IMG/VR virus record: IMGVR_UViG_3300030419_006331
Coordinates: 1-50,831 of that record
Origin: a virus
DNA: 50,831 bases
Direction: 5' to 3' (one strand)
Shown here: in pieces, positions 15,537 to 24,974 of the stretch
How the letters are laid out: each line of letters opens with the position of its first letter
Numbering within the stretch: the first letter of the stretch is position 1
Position numbers and translations under genes: made by a program
Notes under the pieces: model-generated
Told to the model about the DNA's origin: nothing
Database searches by the model: none
The model's input: the letters and a program-made list of their open reading frames with translations, nothing else

Positions 15537-15767
15537 ATGACTTTATCAAATCAGGCAGTGGGCGCATTAATGATGGCACTGCAGAAGTCTCTGCTTGAGC
15601 AGAGTGACATCGTGCCGATGCTGCGCGAAATGGAATTTATCACAGACCCAGAGGACGAGACAGGTGGTACTCTGGTTGTTGCTAATCCGCCTGTCGTATC
15701 CTTGGAGGGCACCACTCTTGTGGAAACTAGTGAAGAGCTTAATTTTGAAGGAGAAACAAATGGCTAA
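15537..15767 (+). CDS. small acidic protein (76 aa), function unknown
   Basis: The ATG at 15537 follows AAAGGAG, so a longer open frame from 15507 is rejected. The protein starts with SNQAVGALMMALQKSLLEQ, an amphipathic helix, followed by an acidic, extended C-terminal part (LVVANPPVVSLEG). From memory this N-terminal pattern recurs in small proteins near late genes of T4-type marine phages, but I know no function. It overlaps the next gene by 8 bp. It is first in the gene cluster that includes the gp55-like sigma factor. Confidence 0.7.
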   Translation: MTLSNQAVGALMMALQKSLLEQSDIVPMLREMEFITDPEDETGGTLVVANPPVVSLEGTTLVETSEELNFEGETNG

Positions 15768-15918
15768 AACACGCACAACACCTCGTTATATTACTGAGGG
15801 AAGAGCAAAAGAACTCGCCGACGAACTTGTTCGGACAGCGATTCGTGAGCAGGCACGAGATCTTGAGAAGCATCTTTTAGATATTCATAAGCGCCTGGCT
15901 TCTTTAGAGAAGAAGTAG
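15760..15918 (+). CDS. small basic helical protein (52 aa), function unknown
   Basis: The ATG at 15760 follows GAAGGAG by 6 bp and overlaps the end of the preceding gene. The protein is highly charged and helical (RAKELADELVRTAIREQARDL, then LDIHKRLASLEKK), probably a short coiled coil. No family is recognised. The open frame extends far upstream, but only this start has a ribosome site and avoids running through the preceding gene. Confidence 0.65.
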   Translation: MAKTRTTPRYITEGRAKELADELVRTAIREQARDLEKHLLDIHKRLASLEKK

Positions 15919-16173
15919 TTGCCGCGCTATCAATACAAGTGTGGGGAATGTAGCGAAGATCTCGTAGTCGCACACCTATCGACTGAAACTTTAGAGGATT
16001 GCCCCAAATGCGCTTCTCACGGCTCACTTACTAAGCAGCTGACAACCTTTAGGACAACCACCTCTAAGAGCAATACTCGGTCCCTAAAAGTTGGAGAAGT
16101 CACAGAGGAGTTCATCGAAGACTCCAGAGCAGAACTACAACAACAGAAAGAGGAATTAAAAAACAAATGCTAA
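15919..16173 (+). CDS. FmdB-type zinc-ribbon protein
   Basis: An 84-residue protein starting at a TTG that directly follows the preceding stop (GAGAAG lies 9 bp upstream). The N-terminus PRYQYKCGEC...CPKC is a zinc ribbon with Cys8, Cys11, Cys28 and Cys31, in the form of the FmdB family. The C-terminal 45 residues are a charged helix. Such ribbons often bind nucleic acid or RNA polymerase. Its place two genes before the late sigma factor allows a role in transcription, but this is inference. Confidence 0.7.
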   Translation: MPRYQYKCGECSEDLVVAHLSTETLEDCPKCASHGSLTKQLTTFRTTTSKSNTRSLKVGEVTEEFIEDSRAELQQQKEELKNKC

Positions 16174-16484
16174 ACTATTATGTGATACTCCTTATTTCTG
16201 TGGTCCTTAATATGGGGCTGCTTTGGTATCTTACTCGGCTACTTAAGAAATTCTATTTTGTTTCTGAGACTTTAGCTGACCTATATCTAACTGCGCGCGC
16301 TTTCCAGGTATTTGTGGCAAATATGTATAGTATGGATAGTTACCACGGGGAGCCCATGATACAAGAACTCATGCTGAGAATCAAAGATGTAGTGGAAGAA
16401 GTAGACAACTTTCGGGATGTATTTCAGTACACTCTCGATGAAGTACTGGAGGAAGAGTTGAATGCCAGCGAAGAAGAGGAATAA
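16167..16484 (+). CDS. single-pass membrane protein (105 aa), conserved-looking
   Basis: The N-terminal 25 residues (YVILLISVVLNMGLLWYLTRLL) form one transmembrane helix followed by Lys/Arg, so the remainder is probably cytoplasmic. That part is helical and acidic, ending in EEELNASEEEE. It overlaps the zinc-ribbon gene by 7 bp and the sigma-factor gene by 23 bp. I recall similar membrane proteins next to late sigma genes in T4-type marine phages, but no function is known. Confidence 0.7.
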   Translation: MLNYYVILLISVVLNMGLLWYLTRLLKKFYFVSETLADLYLTARAFQVFVANMYSMDSYHGEPMIQELMLRIKDVVEEVDNFRDVFQYTLDEVLEEELNASEEEE

Positions 16485-17148
16485 GAATCATTATTTTACA
16501 AAAGTACACGAAGACGCGATTGTTAAATATGCGCGCACAGAAGACATTCAACTAAGATCTAAACTCTACGAAGAATACATACAGCCGGCATTCGATCAGA
16601 TGGTGGATAAAATAATTTATACTTATCGTTTTACCACATTGCCCAACATTGATTATTTAAAGGCTGACTGTAAGGTGTGGTTAACCACCATTCTAAATAA
16701 ATATGATCCTAACAAGGGCTCTAAAGCCTTCTCTTATTTCTCGGTGGTGACGAAAAATTGGTTTATTCATAAAGTCAAAAGGACTCAAAAAAGAAACCAG
16801 ACGGAAGTTTTCATTGAAGATATTCTCAATGAGCTAGATGAAGATCTTATCTCTTCGGAGGAGACTTATCTTCAGAGAAGAACAGAGTTAGAATTTTGGA
16901 AATCTCTTCATGGCGAGATAGGAACGTGGGATGCCTTTATGCTTAAGGAAAATGAGAAAAAGGTCCTTATGGCGGTGCGCATCCTATTAGACTCGGCAGA
17001 TGAGATAGAAATTTTCAACAAAAAAGCTATTTACTTATACCTCCGGGAGATTACGGGACTCAACACAAAGCAGGTTGTTAATAACCTCAATAAGTTGAGA
17101 AAAAGATATAGGGTATTTAAGGGCAAATGGCAAAACGGCGAGATTTAA
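16462..17148 (+). CDS. late-transcription sigma factor, T4 gp55-like
   Basis: A 228-residue protein (T4 gp55 is 185). The central region holds the sigma-2 pattern: a helix LPNIDYLKADCKVWLTTIL, then NKYDPNKGSKAFSYFSVVTKNWFIHKVKR, comparable to the region 2 helices that bind the polymerase clamp and recognise the -10 element (A-F-A/S-Y-F is the hallmark). The C-terminus (ALYLREITGLNTKQVVNNLNKLRKRY-like, residues 190-218) is a helix-turn-helix-like basic end. It would direct host RNA polymerase to late promoters of the TATAAATA type. No obvious C-terminal clamp-binding hydrophobic tail is seen. Confidence 0.8.
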   Translation: MPAKKRNKNHYFTKVHEDAIVKYARTEDIQLRSKLYEEYIQPAFDQMVDKIIYTYRFTTLPNIDYLKADCKVWLTTILNKYDPNKGSKAFSYFSVVTKNWFIHKVKRTQKRNQTEVFIEDILNELDEDLISSEETYLQRRTELEFWKSLHGEIGTWDAFMLKENEKKVLMAVRILLDSADEIEIFNKKAIYLYLREITGLNTKQVVNNLNKLRKRYRVFKGKWQNGEI

Positions 17149-17438
17149 GCCTCGAAGAGTACGTCGAGGAAACAACCAAGAACATTAGAGAAGATCGGGC
17201 TATGGCCAAGACGCTCCTCATCGACGTCATGAGCGATATGGCAGCCTCAGCAACAGATCGACGCGAGATGGGCCCCATCGCTGCAAAGTTTGTAGAAAAC
17301 CTCCAGCGCTCCAATGAGCAGATGGTCAAGCTAGCAGCCATACTACAGCGACAAAAGACGAGCACTATAGGGCTCACTGCAGACGACAAAGAACAGCTAT
17401 TTGACCTACTCAACGAGGGTCACGAAGATGTCGGCTAG
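17127..17438 (+). CDS. helical protein of unknown function next to the gp55-like gene (103 aa)
   Basis: A charged, fully helical 103-residue protein that overlaps both the sigma-factor gene (22 bp) and the amidase gene (11 bp). The ATG follows AAGGGCAA. I recognise no family. Near the C-terminus it carries EQLFDLLNEG, a short Gln-Leu-hydrophobic peptide similar in kind to sliding-clamp-binding motifs. In T4, late transcription needs a second small protein (gp33) that bridges polymerase and clamp; a gp33-like role is a hypothesis from position and this peptide only. Confidence 0.65.
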   Translation: MAKRRDLSLEEYVEETTKNIREDRAMAKTLLIDVMSDMAASATDRREMGPIAAKFVENLQRSNEQMVKLAAILQRQKTSTIGLTADDKEQLFDLLNEGHEDVG

Positions 17439-18732
17439 TTTTAAGCTGGATAAGCTTCAATTCGGTACGCTTAATCCGGTCCGTGAAAATGATGCCGGAG
17501 CCACGGGAGATCGCCGTCGCACCAATACGGCCGCAGGGCTCCGCATGGCCCTGGGGAGAGCGTTTGCTAAAGACCAGTTGAGCGGGATAGATGAATTCAC
17601 CGGAATTGTGGTTCACCGCCGCGATGTTACGTATCCTTCGTTCGGAAACCGCGCCAGCGTTTTGCAAGAGTATATGGTCGCAGCGGCCCAAAGTGAGGAA
17701 GAAGATGACGAAGAGACCCCGGAAAGCTCCACCGAGTTTCCTAGCGTGGTTTATAAGGTGTACATTCCGGAGATCGAGCCACGTCCTGCCCCCAAAAGCG
17801 AGCGGGATCCTGTTCTGAGGATGTATGCAGATGTTTATAGCGAGATTGCCGACGATCTTCCGGTAGGCACCCTGGTGACGGTCCGGTACGAGGATACCGA
17901 AACCTTATTCATGCCGCGCATAATCCGACGCACGGGCCACATTCGTCTCGATGGTTTCAAAGATGTCCCGGTAGAGGGCACTCGTGGACAACACAGGTCA
18001 AAGCCTTCAGCTCCCATAGGGAACAAGACCGAGGCTCCAAGTGGTCCACGGTATCCCCTCTCAACATTTAAGCCGAGCTTCAATTGGAAGTCGTCTTCCC
18101 AGGGCTCTGACCGCTTAAAATGGATTGTAATACATACTACCGAGATTGCCACTCTCAATCGATCATTAGAAGTGTTAAGTGGCTACGATGAGAAAACGGG
18201 CACCTTTATGGAAAGAGAGGTGAGTGCTAATTATGTAGTAGGCCCAGGGGGCGAAATATACAATATGGTATCCGACTTAGATGCCTCTTTCCATGCCGGA
18301 CCCTCAGCACGAGGGGTTACTTCCTTCGCTTCGATTGGCATAGAGGTTGTAGGGTATTCTAAGGACCCTAACACCTGGAATGCTAAAAATACCCAGGCTC
18401 TGGCCGATCTTATTGGGTGGTTGACCAAAGAATACGATATTCCATTAGTATATGAAGGACTGCCCCCGGGTACATATGCTGGAGTGGAGTCAGGGGGTAC
18501 TGGCGTTCAAGAGAAGCAGACAAGTGGAATTATTGCTCATGGAACCTCTACGGACCCAGGCCGACGCTATGATCCTGGTATTTATTTTCCCTGGGACCTA
18601 ATCAAGGAAAAAATTGAGAAAGAAGAGTTGACAGCCATTCCGTCGAGCACTGAGGCATCTGTGCGGCAATCATTTGCGGGGAGACACGCCTCCGCTCCTG
18701 ATGCTCCTACAGCCCAGCTGGTTTTAGATTAA
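17428..18732 (+). CDS. tail-hub protein with N-acetylmuramoyl-L-alanine amidase domain
   Basis: A 434-residue protein. The first 190 residues include a beta-rich region (FTGIVVHRRDV, VTVRYEDTETLFMPRIIRR) like the OB domain of tail-hub proteins. Residues 225-395 are an Amidase_2/AmpD domain with zinc ligands His236 (IVIHTTE), His371 and Asp382 (GIIAHGTS...YDPG), and Glu306 in GIEVVG as catalytic acid. It should cut the amide bond between MurNAc and L-Ala during infection. The ATG at 17428 (overlap 11 bp) replaces an upstream open start. It is first in the baseplate gene run, the position of T4 gp5. Confidence 0.83.
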   Translation: MSASFKLDKLQFGTLNPVRENDAGATGDRRRTNTAAGLRMALGRAFAKDQLSGIDEFTGIVVHRRDVTYPSFGNRASVLQEYMVAAAQSEEEDDEETPESSTEFPSVVYKVYIPEIEPRPAPKSERDPVLRMYADVYSEIADDLPVGTLVTVRYEDTETLFMPRIIRRTGHIRLDGFKDVPVEGTRGQHRSKPSAPIGNKTEAPSGPRYPLSTFKPSFNWKSSSQGSDRLKWIVIHTTEIATLNRSLEVLSGYDEKTGTFMEREVSANYVVGPGGEIYNMVSDLDASFHAGPSARGVTSFASIGIEVVGYSKDPNTWNAKNTQALADLIGWLTKEYDIPLVYEGLPPGTYAGVESGGTGVQEKQTSGIIAHGTSTDPGRRYDPGIYFPWDLIKEKIEKEELTAIPSSTEASVRQSFAGRHASAPDAPTAQLVLD

Positions 18733-18748
18733 ACAAGAGAGATAACAT

Positions 18749-19750
18749 ATGGGTAAAAAAACAACAACAGCAATCGATGAGTCGCTCATCCCAGCGCCCC
18801 AAAAGGCCGTCTACGATACCTTAAGCGACACCGGGAAGGCAGAGTTTTTTGGGTTTGGAAACGGCTTGCGGACCGATATTGATGTTCCGCAATTCATTAG
18901 GACGAAAGAAGAGGTGGTGCTCCCCGACCAAACGAGCCCCACGGTCAATGCCAATATCGTTTTTGGCCTGGATCGTCCAAGTAATATCTTTTCAGGATTT
19001 GGTGGCATGAAGAATACTCACTGTGCCGCCATTGATATAGTTGCAGGGCGCTTAGGCTCGCGAGCCGTGAGGACGGATAATAAGGGTAACTTGGTCAATG
19101 TAGACCCTAATTTTAAACTCGACGCAGCCCGCGTCTATCTTTCTCAAAAGTCTAATCCCGATGGCTATTTTGGCCTAGTACCAGGGACGGTGGGGAACAC
19201 GGGTCCCGATAATCCCCGGAGCACGGCGGCGATGAAAGCGGACACTATTCGCATCATCGCGCGCGAAAATATCAAGTTTGTAACGCGTACAGATAGAGAG
19301 AATTCTCAAGGCGCAGACATGAATAACGCTGTTACTGCTGGCTATGGAATTGATCTCATTGCAATGAACGACGATAGTGACATGCAACCCTTGGTTAAGG
19401 GACAAAATCTTCAGCGGTGCCTAAAGGAAATGTTGGAGGTAGTCCATGATTTCCGCGAGTTGTTTAAAAACTTTCTAGAATATAATAGAACCTTAACAAA
19501 TGCTTTGATCAAGCACACTCATCGCTCGCCATTTTATGGACAGTTGACAGCCCCAGATTTTGAGGGACTGATGCCGCAGGGGATAGAAACGTTGGTGAAC
19601 AATATAACAAATGTGGAATCACAGCTGATGCTCCAGATGCAAAAAATGAACTCTATCGAACAAAACTATTTGGAAGTTCCTGGTGGCGCAGAAACCGTAG
19701 AAGATGGTAAAGGCCTATTTATATTGAGCAAATATAATCACACCAATTAA
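18749..19750 (+). CDS. virion structural protein near the tail hub (333 aa)
   Basis: The ATG follows AGAGAGATAACAT. It is a beta-rich protein with glycine-rich stretches (NIVFGLDRPSNIFSGFGG, AAIDIVAGRLG) in the N-terminal two thirds, a central DTIRIIARENIKFVTRTDR, and a helical C-terminal third with a heptad-like region. Its place between the amidase hub protein and the giant tail proteins supports a baseplate or tail-tip role. No enzymatic motif is seen and no named family is recognised with confidence. Confidence 0.7.
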   Translation: MGKKTTTAIDESLIPAPQKAVYDTLSDTGKAEFFGFGNGLRTDIDVPQFIRTKEEVVLPDQTSPTVNANIVFGLDRPSNIFSGFGGMKNTHCAAIDIVAGRLGSRAVRTDNKGNLVNVDPNFKLDAARVYLSQKSNPDGYFGLVPGTVGNTGPDNPRSTAAMKADTIRIIARENIKFVTRTDRENSQGADMNNAVTAGYGIDLIAMNDDSDMQPLVKGQNLQRCLKEMLEVVHDFRELFKNFLEYNRTLTNALIKHTHRSPFYGQLTAPDFEGLMPQGIETLVNNITNVESQLMLQMQKMNSIEQNYLEVPGGAETVEDGKGLFILSKYNHTN

Positions 19751-19758
19751 GATTAACC

Positions 19759-22700
19759 ATGTCACGATATCCCGGCAAAACTGTAAATGTCCCATTTTAT
19801 GATTCCAAAACTGGCTTGTATCGAGTCAAGATGCGACGCCCTGCTGAATCGGCTGAAAATACGAGCGCAGCCGTACGCATGTTTGTGGCGTCCTTTTTTC
19901 CTGAATTCTATGCATACATGTATGATGTGGAACAGTTCGAGACATTTGAAAATGCGGACGTCGATGTCGCAGCACAACTTAAAGATGAAATAACACTTGC
20001 CACCAGTGTGACGCGAATCATGGATACGCGCCCACCCAGCAGCAAAAAGCTTGTGATTTATTCCATGTCCTACAATGTGGACGCTAAGCGGGCGGAGTTG
20101 GAGGCCAACAACCAGCTTCCTTCCTTTAAGGATAATCTCGCGTTTTTCAATGCAGAAAGGGAGATAGGGGAAGTTACTTCGCAAGCTACCTTTGTGGTGT
20201 CGACGCTGGGAAAAACAAACAACTCCTTGAACGATGGACTTCAGTCCTTCAACCAACAGTTGCAGGGATTTGAGGGGCAGATTGACCTCAGTATAGATTT
20301 CAACTCAGTCCAGGGCGGCACACAGCAGATATTGAACTTCCTCGCTGCACTTCTTTCGAGTCAGACTAAAACAAGTGTTCCCAACTATAAGTTTAGTGAA
20401 GCGGACACGATTACTATTTACTTTGCCCAAAAGAATGGAAAGATTGCGATTGCCGGGATGGACTATCTTCTGGTTGAAGAGTCCATTGGCGCCCTTCCTT
20501 TAAAGGTTGGATATTTTCCCCTTATAAAGTACAACTCTTGGTTTAGCGACCCCCTTACGGTGGCAATACTTAAGAATTACCAATCCATCCTCTCATCTGT
20601 TCAGACAGCCGACAACACAACCTCCAATTTTTCATTTATGGATTTCCTTTCGGATCCGAGTGTAGCAGCTGAACTAGGCGCACCCCCCGCGTCTATTGCT
20701 AATATGAATCCCCAACCAAAGAAGGACGTCCAGAACGTCCTGATCCAACTTGCGAGTGAGTTTGGTCTTATAGATGTAGCCAACACCGAGAACCTGGAAA
20801 GCGGCTTTACTACGGCCCTATCGTCCGAAGAAATGCGAGACTTAAAGCAAAATGTTGCCAACAATCCCGATCTTTACACGCGAGTATATGCCAACCAGAA
20901 AGCCAAAGCTCTCAATAATGGAGTCGATGTTACGCGGTGGATTGGGAACGTTATTGAGCAGGGCCCTATGGGCTTTATTGAAGAAAATACCGCGTTGGCC
21001 AGAATCTTTAGGCAGTTTGGTCTTGATGAATTGGCAAAAGAGGCATTCCTCTGTTTAACCTTTGGTGTAAATTTCGAGGCCGGCCGAATTAATCAAGCGG
21101 TGCAGAATGCTCTGGTACGCACATCATTGTCTACCTCACCCGCACGATCACGAACAGGCGCTACGCCCTATCAGCCTCCCGATAAGCCCAAGGCATCCTC
21201 GATTTCAAAGCCTAAAATTGATCCCAAGATGTTCCGGCCATTCACCATCTCGGGCGATATTTGGAAAGAAATTCTCAACAGTGTTATCAACTCTCTCCAG
21301 GAAGCTGCCTTGGATGCTGTTAAAGATGTCGCCAACCTCATCAAAGAAAACTGCGCCTTTAATAACCCCTACTCGTCGGATTACGGCAGCACAAACATTA
21401 ATGATCTTTTGAATACAGACTTGGAGTCAAACCTGCTCCCCTCTGTTGGCACGGGAACCCAGCTGGATTTAATCGCCGGACTGAGCGGGATGTCTACCGA
21501 AGAAATAATGAACTACCTCGGGGCCCTTTCGGCCATTCTTAGTTCGATAGAAATATGTATTCTGTTCCAGAATCGCAGTAGCGCTTCCGAAGAGCTGATA
21601 GAAAAAATTCTAGCCTTTAACTTAGAATATCCTAATACTAAAGTGAGCGAAGGAATGTCGACGGTCAGTTCTATTATGGGATTCTTCGCCGATCTGTCGG
21701 CGGTGGTTGATGTCACCGATCTTTGTAACGACATCGCCAACGCCTTGTTCTTGCTCAACCAGGACGATGTTTGTTTGACGGCGGATGACTTAACCGCAAG
21801 CGAGGCTGATCGACTCTTGGATCTCATTGAGAACGGGCTGCAGCTTCAGCCTCCGCAGCCGAATCTAGAGTGCCCCGAGGCAGAAGGGTTCCTCAACGAC
21901 CCTACGATCACAATAACTGTACCAGAGACGTTTAATACCTTAGCTGAGTCAGTAGAACTACAGTTTATAGCTTCCGCAGATTCGATTAGAGAGGTTTTAT
22001 TAGAGCAAGTATTCACTACCGGTGAAGACTCACAAGTATTAAAAAATGCAGAGGACGCCGGCGTCGAGTCGACCGGATCTTTAGAGAACTTTAATCCGGC
22101 TTTCCTGACTCCGCTGATCACTGCACTGGAATCGCTCGCTTCCCTTGATGTGCAGGCGTGTGACCCGGAGACTGTGTCTAAGATCCTTCCTCCCGAAACC
22201 CTGGAAGCCCTGGGAGGAGTGCAGACCGGACTAGATGTTGCAACCCAGACCCTTCAGGATCCTAACTTTCAACAAGCGATCGACGGCTTGATTCTTAAGT
22301 TACAAGGAATCACAGACCAGGCCTCGGACGAACCGACCCCGATGTATCCTTCCTATAGGTTCAACCAGCAGTTCTTGAACGAGTTTGAGAATTATATCAC
22401 TATGGACCTGGCCGCGTACGAGTACCCAACACTTAACATTCCCTTATATTTTGAGTCCGTTCGCGCACACGAGCCGGCCTTAGTGGTGTCGGAGGATTAT
22501 GGGACACAACAGATTATTTATCGTTTCCCTGATATTATACCAGAGCAAGTGCTGGCCCCCGCCTATACTTCTACTTCGTTTGGAATGGTGGCCACTTATG
22601 AGATCTCGAAATTAGATGAGGCACCTGTTTGTAGTCGTGCCCGCGCCGCCGGCGATGTAATATATTTTATTATGACGGCGCCACAGAGCGGCTATGACTT

Positions 22701-24972
22701 TTATGATGTGTTTGGCACCGATGTGCCCAGCGAAACGTTCGCTGAGCGTTATCCTCGTATTGCAAAGTGGGTGGAGAATAGATATGGTAGTATCCGAACA
22801 GTTCCGCTAGAAACCTTAACACCGACCAGTTTTGGGGCCCTCATAGAATATTTGCAGAGTTATACTCCGACCCAAGCCAACGCTGATGCTCTAGGGGCCC
22901 CCAACGGCCAGTCCATCATCCCCACGTCCGACTCTTGGCCGAGTGCCGGTTTCGCTGGGCCCTGGATAGTGGATTGGATACGGTTGATTTCTCTCCTTTC
23001 GGGCGTGATGGCTCACATTCAAGGGTTAGACCGGCCGTGCCGCGATCCTTTTCAGGACGAAGCCATGGTAGAAATAAATGCTCTGGGGCTCTCACCTGGC
23101 TTTGAGCTACGAGCGCTGACTACTAAGCTATTTTTAGACTATCTTTATGGTATCGACCCTTCCACGGATCTCAACCCAGGCAACAGTCTGATTTTAAGCT
23201 ATCCCCACCAGAAACTGATAGGGAAGAATTATACTACAATTGCCGAAATACCAAATTTGTTGGTATCTTATAATTCTTTAGGTGATTACGTGGCCCCGGC
23301 AAACATTACGGAAACGATTTTGACCGCAGAACAAGAGTATGGGTTTGATGTAGGTGGCACAACACAGAATCCGTATACCAAGGTGTTTGTTGACGCGTTT
23401 GGAGTGGAGGCTTTTGAAAAAAGAGCTGCTATTGAAAATAAGCATTTCCCCCTTAGTTACGCATGGCTTACTGATTATGTTTTTGATTATATCTTTGAGA
23501 ATGGAGTGTTCGATGCCGCGACGTTGCAATCACTTAACTTTTTCCATTTAAACAATAACTGTCCTCCTTCAGAGGTGTCTGACCTTCTTGATGTTGCCGG
23601 GATCCTAGATCAGATGCAAAAAGAATTTATAGAATCGGCCTGTAATGATAGGGATCTCCCTCTGAGGAAGAAAATTCGTAACATGATTAAGTTCGGCATG
23701 TACCTCCTTTTGGTTCAGGTAGCTATCGCCGAATTTATCATAAAGAATATTTTTGTGTTCTCGGCATTTAAGATCGAGGAATTAATAGAGACCCCCTTTA
23801 TCAAGGTTTTCATGAGAGAGCAAATAGTAGCCTCGATGCTCCGTTATTTAGCCAATGAGGAACAGAATGTGGAAGCTCTATTGCGATCGGATTTAGTAGA
23901 ATACTTTAATCTTAAAATTAGACGGGGGTCCGTCGAAGAAGCAGGAGGCATTAAGTTCCAAGATGGTTCGACGGCTTTCCCGGCGGGTACTAATTTTACT
24001 GTAGTAGACGATGCAGGTTTTGCAGGATTTGATGAAATAATAGACTTTCTTATATCCGAGCGCCTTGAGCTTAGCAAGATCCCGGTGAATAACGCCGTTA
24101 AAAATGCCCTCCCCGTACCTCGCAGCTCCTTGCGAAAAGGCCCCGCGACGATGGATCAGGTTTTTCTACGCGCCATGAAGACCTACGAAGTGGAAAGCGA
24201 TAGCCCCAATGCGGTGAAGAACGCTTTCATTGACGAGCTTGCAGATACTAATGTGGGCGCCCAGGGTTCTTTAATTTTTATGACAAAGCGCGAGCGCGAT
24301 ATGGGGGCTGGTATTGTAGGTTATAGATATAGGCTCTGGTACTATTATGCCGACGAGAGTGGAAACAAGAATGTTTTTAAGCTAAAAACCTTTGGTACTC
24401 GCACTTCGACCTCGGACTCAGACCTTGACATGACCGCTGTAGCCACAAAACCAGGCCCTGGCCAAACACCCGCCTCCTCCGCAGGCTTCGCTACGCCTGG
24501 CTTTTTTACGGGAACCTCTTTCGATGTAGCCGACGAACCGGAGCTTGAAGATACGATCGCTGATGTTTCCAACACGTGGCTATCCCTCAGCAATGCGTAC
24601 GCTCGCGAAGCGTTTCTTGGCAGCGACTCTGGAGGGGGTGGGTACACCGAGTATAAAGCGAAAATAACGGCCGTCCTGCGGGAAGGTTTATCTGGAATGG
24701 GGGTTAACGGACCAGAGGCAGCCATGGCATTTGGTCTGTGGCTCCTTGCTCCAAGTTCCACTCTCACGCGAGGAGAGAAGATGTCAAACGTCGCGGAAGC
24801 AATCATGTGGGCATGGGGAGGCTCCGGCTTATCCCATGGAATAGCCTATCCCCAAACTGACTTCCCGTGTCAACTGGAAGGGGCCATTGCGTCGATAGCC
24901 CCTCAGTTTGCTCAATATGCTGCCGGGCTTCAGGTACACTTTGACCCCAATGCATGTCCGGAGGGTAACTAA
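19759..24972 (+). CDS. very large baseplate/tail protein (1737 aa), function unknown
   Basis: A single 5.2-kb frame starting 9 bp after the previous stop. The N-terminal 300 residues mix helix and beta strands (e.g. GKIAIAGMDYLLVEE). The centre is long and helical with hydrophobic stretches (ILNSVINSLQEAALDAVKDVANLI, MIKFGMYLLLVQVAIAEFIIKNIFVF). The C-terminus (LREGLSGMGVNGPEAAMAFGLWLLAPS) is a compact helical domain. The hydrophobic helices near residues 1310-1340 could touch a membrane or pack in a core. Baseplate/tail assignment rests on position before gp25 and gp6; no motif gives a function. Confidence 0.7.
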   Translation: MSRYPGKTVNVPFYDSKTGLYRVKMRRPAESAENTSAAVRMFVASFFPEFYAYMYDVEQFETFENADVDVAAQLKDEITLATSVTRIMDTRPPSSKKLVIYSMSYNVDAKRAELEANNQLPSFKDNLAFFNAEREIGEVTSQATFVVSTLGKTNNSLNDGLQSFNQQLQGFEGQIDLSIDFNSVQGGTQQILNFLAALLSSQTKTSVPNYKFSEADTITIYFAQKNGKIAIAGMDYLLVEESIGALPLKVGYFPLIKYNSWFSDPLTVAILKNYQSILSSVQTADNTTSNFSFMDFLSDPSVAAELGAPPASIANMNPQPKKDVQNVLIQLASEFGLIDVANTENLESGFTTALSSEEMRDLKQNVANNPDLYTRVYANQKAKALNNGVDVTRWIGNVIEQGPMGFIEENTALARIFRQFGLDELAKEAFLCLTFGVNFEAGRINQAVQNALVRTSLSTSPARSRTGATPYQPPDKPKASSISKPKIDPKMFRPFTISGDIWKEILNSVINSLQEAALDAVKDVANLIKENCAFNNPYSSDYGSTNINDLLNTDLESNLLPSVGTGTQLDLIAGLSGMSTEEIMNYLGALSAILSSIEICILFQNRSSASEELIEKILAFNLEYPNTKVSEGMSTVSSIMGFFADLSAVVDVTDLCNDIANALFLLNQDDVCLTADDLTASEADRLLDLIENGLQLQPPQPNLECPEAEGFLNDPTITITVPETFNTLAESVELQFIASADSIREVLLEQVFTTGEDSQVLKNAEDAGVESTGSLENFNPAFLTPLITALESLASLDVQACDPETVSKILPPETLEALGGVQTGLDVATQTLQDPNFQQAIDGLILKLQGITDQASDEPTPMYPSYRFNQQFLNEFENYITMDLAAYEYPTLNIPLYFESVRAHEPALVVSEDYGTQQIIYRFPDIIPEQVLAPAYTSTSFGMVATYEISKLDEAPVCSRARAAGDVIYFIMTAPQSGYDFYDVFGTDVPSETFAERYPRIAKWVENRYGSIRTVPLETLTPTSFGALIEYLQSYTPTQANADALGAPNGQSIIPTSDSWPSAGFAGPWIVDWIRLISLLSGVMAHIQGLDRPCRDPFQDEAMVEINALGLSPGFELRALTTKLFLDYLYGIDPSTDLNPGNSLILSYPHQKLIGKNYTTIAEIPNLLVSYNSLGDYVAPANITETILTAEQEYGFDVGGTTQNPYTKVFVDAFGVEAFEKRAAIENKHFPLSYAWLTDYVFDYIFENGVFDAATLQSLNFFHLNNNCPPSEVSDLLDVAGILDQMQKEFIESACNDRDLPLRKKIRNMIKFGMYLLLVQVAIAEFIIKNIFVFSAFKIEELIETPFIKVFMREQIVASMLRYLANEEQNVEALLRSDLVEYFNLKIRRGSVEEAGGIKFQDGSTAFPAGTNFTVVDDAGFAGFDEIIDFLISERLELSKIPVNNAVKNALPVPRSSLRKGPATMDQVFLRAMKTYEVESDSPNAVKNAFIDELADTNVGAQGSLIFMTKRERDMGAGIVGYRYRLWYYYADESGNKNVFKLKTFGTRTSTSDSDLDMTAVATKPGPGQTPASSAGFATPGFFTGTSFDVADEPELEDTIADVSNTWLSLSNAYAREAFLGSDSGGGGYTEYKAKITAVLREGLSGMGVNGPEAAMAFGLWLLAPSSTLTRGEKMSNVAEAIMWAWGGSGLSHGIAYPQTDFPCQLEGAIASIAPQFAQYAAGLQVHFDPNACPEGN

Positions 24973-24974
24973 CT

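Noticed and set aside
19762-20256. 164-codon open frame on the - strand
   Set aside because: It lies inside the 1737-codon gene, has no family resemblance or ribosome site, and there are no other - strand genes in the window.
24345-24806. 153-codon open frame on the - strand
   Set aside because: It is antisense to the C-terminal part of the 1737-residue protein, with unnatural Ser/Pro/Arg-rich composition.
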